Of a stretch of DNA of 64,000 bases, positions 61,633-64,000 are shown in pieces. Under the pieces are notes generated by a model, which saw nothing but the letters and a program-made list of their open reading frames with translations, made no database searches and was not told the origin of the DNA. The stretch is from assembly GCA_009760855.2 (NCBI GenBank), contig WPIO01000002.1, positions 2,575,001 to 2,639,000 on the forward strand, written 5' to 3'. The first letter of the stretch is position 1. Each line of letters starts with the position of its first letter. Origin of the DNA: Cristatella mucedo (lineage: Eukaryota; Bryozoa; Phylactolaemata; Cristatellidae). The position numbers and the translations under genes are program-made.

Positions 61633-61996
61633 ATGGGATGCTACCAGGAGGAGCTCATCGCGGAGCTGGGGAAGCCAACTTTGCTTCTGTGAGAGCATAT
61701 GTAAAGTGTCTAGAAAGAGGGCTGCACAAAATCCTAACCAATATAATATGATTATGATTGTTGTTCTTCTCGTGCCGAATGGCTGACTGCTATCCAGTGT
61801 GCCTCTGTACGAGGCCGTAGTAATTTTAGCTTTCTTTAATGAACTTCACGAGGTATTTATATTTCCAATTGTAAAAAAAGCCCCGTTTTGTTCTTGAGCA
61901 GCAAGTTTCACCGTAACCTTTCCAGTGTGCGTTGCAATCACCTGTAAGCCTGTCTTGTGTGGAACAGTCTAAAGTCAGGTCTTTCCAGACGATTGT

Positions 61997-62110
61997 AGGA
62001 CATTTCCCCCCCTCCCGGACGTCTCCCCCACCCGGGACATTTCCCGCCTGGTGGACCCTAGGACATTCCCCCCCCCCGACATTTCCCCCACGGTAGGACA
62101 TTTCCCCCTA
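61997..62110. repeat. Six-fold GGACATTTCCCCC repeat
   Basis: Variants of GGACATTTCCCC start at about 61,998, 62,017, 62,034, 62,061, 62,078 and 62,096, with C-rich spacers. Irregular minisatellite. Its reverse, GGGGGAAATGTCC, resembles but does not meet the NF-kB consensus. Confidence 0.8.
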
Positions 62111-62389
62111 TGTTGATGAATGTACAACTAAGAATACAGATATACACGATCAAATGAAGTTCACGCTCTATTCAAATAAAATCAACTCAGTATAATTGGA
62201 CGTTTTTTAATTTCGTTTGACACATTCACGTTGGTTGGTCATGCACTACACAGTACATGAGTAGTCTAATCACAAAAACTGTCCTTTTATGTTTTCTCAA
62301 TGAACTACTGATAGGCTAATCAGATCAATCACGAAAAACGAGCAATAAAAAAGTGCAACAAATCGCGGTACTCCGCACAACGAATATTA

Positions 62390-62390
<1 letters not shown>

Positions 62391-62431
<41 letters not shown>

Positions 62432-62439
62432 TTTATATA

Positions 62440-62490
<51 letters not shown>

Positions 62491-62534
62491 TTTATATATA
62501 TATATATATATACTTATATATATATATATATATG
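62391..62534. repeat. (TA)n microsatellite
   Basis: TA tract with three TACTTATA-like interruptions. Confidence 0.95.
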
Positions 62535-62584
62535 TAAAAGAATCCGGCAAATATCATGTCAACACTTGAGAAAGTCGGTTAGAA

Positions 62585-62870
62585 TGTCTGTTAAACCATC
62601 TTTCCTGGAATGCAGCTACTTTGATGCTTGTTCGATATCGGACAGAATATTTCGTGCATGGTTCAAGATTTCAATCTTGCAACAGAATTCCGTGACGACG
62701 AAAATCTACGAATGCACGTTGAAGTAGTTTTAGCTCTGGACTTTGTTTCAGTAGCGGATATTCCTGCTGCTTTTGAAGAATTGTCAGATGACTGACCACC
62801 TCTAATGGCACCAGTGATCAGTGACTTACTATGAAGACATATATATTGGCATAGTGCAGATCCAAGGTTT
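62585..62870 (+). pseudogene. MULE (Mutator-like) transposase core relic
   Basis: Plus-strand reading across one frameshift: VKPSFPGMQ, CLFDIGQN (family form GCLFHFGQ), then VQDFNLATEFRDDENLRMHV, VVLALDFVSVADIPAAFEEL and SDD-stop, followed by PPLMAPVISDLL and RHIYW in frame. In animal MULEs this lies just after the FPG-x-Q segment and before the TNN-ES motif. The relic at 41,440 covers the part further toward the C-terminus. The copy is dead (stops, truncation by the TA tract). Confidence 0.65.
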
Positions 62871-63597
62871 AACTTGCAAGTATGTAATTTTTTGTGTCCC
62901 ACGGATAACTGTGACCCAGATGCCATTTCCACAATAAACTTTAGCACACTGCGATTTTGACTCAAAATTCTACAGAATGGTATTGCGGGTTTACCCACCA
63001 AATTTCATGCAATTACGTTTGCGTATTCTCGTGCTACGGCCTTAAATTGCCGGGATCAGCCAGCCTATTTACACAATCGAACGGCGATGGAGCTACCATT
63101 TTTGCAAAAAAACTTATCGCATCGATGGTTTCCATGCAAAATGATAGAGAACAATACGTAAAATGTACCCACTAATATTCGTGGGATTTCCCTTGCTTGT
63201 TCTCGGGCTTCGGCCTCTGATCGCCCCGCACAAACGGTTGCCCTAAGTAGCCAAACTTATACAGCCGCCATCAGAGGCTATACCAATATACCTTGGTAGC
63301 CCAATCGCATAAAATTCAGTCGGTGAACCCCAGAGCACTGTTTTTCATATGAAGCAATCAAAACCGTAGTTTCGGGGCGCCTATTGATAGAATAGTAGCA
63401 GTATCTCAGTTGGAAAATGCTGAGCTGGCATTTTCAATAGCAGGGCTATTTGAGGCTATTGCATGAGAAAGGGCAATGGCTGTAGCTTGAAATTGTGTTG
63501 GTAAACCCGGAACACTGGTGTCAATAACACTAAATCAAATTCGAAGCTGCTTGATGGCTATTGCGTAAATGGCAGCTGGATCGCGGTTCGATTATGT
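62871..63597. other. Gene-free stretch
   Basis: No recognisable feature; more MULE sequence is possible but not seen. Confidence 0.35.
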
Positions 63598-63736
63598 AAT
63601 AATAATAGTAACAATGCACCTAATAAAGCGCCCTCAGAGAACTTAATCTCTTTCTAGGCACTTTACATTTGCTGCAAAGTGAAATGCTATTGAATGGTAA
63701 GTAAAATCATGCTTGAAAAACAAACAAAATGAGTAA
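63598..63736 (-). mobile_element. L2 LINE family B 3' tail, joined to a family A tail
   Basis: ATT tail at 63,598-63,617, AAGCGCCCTCAGAGAAC, up to AAACAAAATGAGTAA. There it meets the family A tail at the same nucleotide region as the junction at 49,250. Confidence 0.9.
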
Positions 63737-64000
63737 TTTAACGTAATGTATCTCCGTCCGTAACTCCACAAAGTCATAAAGACTATGTGGGTGTTACGCA
63801 GGAGAGTGTTTTTATAGCACCTTCACAAGCCCAAGCGGCTTTCGGTACGCATTCGGTAGCCAACAGACTTCGTCTCACGAAACAAAGAGACAGTGGGAAG
63901 TATTGCAGAGTCAGGATAGCAGTTAAGATAGTGAGTAGGAAGGCTAGTTAGTCCAGGCCATTGGAGACCTTTGCATGAAATCTCGCAGGCCCAAATGCGT
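63737..64000 (-). mobile_element. L2 LINE family A 3' end, running off the window
   Basis: On the minus strand the ORF end (family A TESRLG-type segment, about 63,830), the 3' UTR with GACTTTGTGGAGTTACGG and an ACATTACGTTAAATTAC end. It shares with 49,141-49,250 the variant CTTGTGAAGGTGCTATAAAA, unlike the copy at 32.2 kb. Confidence 0.88.

Overview
This is intergenic and intronic DNA of an animal (metazoan) nuclear genome. Three things show this: a spliced exon of a formin-like (FMNL/FRL family) gene, a dead intronless copy of an AP-1 clathrin-adaptor sigma gene, and a dense load of animal-type repeats (L2-clade LINEs, tRNA-derived SINEs, MULE and hAT transposon fossils, very long dinucleotide microsatellites). 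I cannot name the species. The repeat mix fits an invertebrate or other non-mammalian animal. Nothing prokaryotic is present: no operons, no CRISPR and no dense gene packing.

Layout. About 1-2,300 is unremarkable apart from a CA/GCAC repeat and an inverted repeat of AGGTCA half-sites. Copy A of an old segmental duplication lies at about 2,308-10,012. Copy B lies in the same orientation at about 44,870-56,857. The copies are diverged and each carries private insertions: SINEs and small tandem duplications in A; a large L2 LINE, an L2 tail, a hAT fossil and a SINE in B. A GC-rich tract at about 10,000-15,250 holds an LTR-like end, an Ala/Thr/Val-rich ORF, the AP1S pseudogene (minus strand) and the 84-bp formin exon (minus strand, 14,770-14,853). 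A young L2 LINE (family B) lies 0.44 kb beyond that exon. At 19,340-24,880 a 2.6-kb unit is tandemly duplicated. A third duplicated pair is 27,845-28,505 and 39,083-39,655. A CpG-rich patch with a possible second host exon (minus strand, 28,919-29,055) sits next to a (GA)n tract. The longest LINE ORF (family A) follows at 29,306-32,340.

The right half (32.8-64 kb) is mostly LINE fragments of families A and B, often nested, plus two MULE transposase relics (41.4 and 62.6 kb), one hAT relic (54.5-55.6 kb), SINEs and microsatellites.

How the parts relate. Family A and family B are two L2-clade LINEs with different 3' tails: ATTAC-type repeats in A and ATT repeats in B. SINE family A ends with nearly the same 3' sequence as LINE family B, which suggests that LINE-B machinery mobilised it. 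The only host-gene evidence is the formin exon, with its intron possibly spanning much of the window, and one unidentified exon-like segment. The window's clear signal is repeated duplication and nested retrotransposition, not a new defence or metabolic system.
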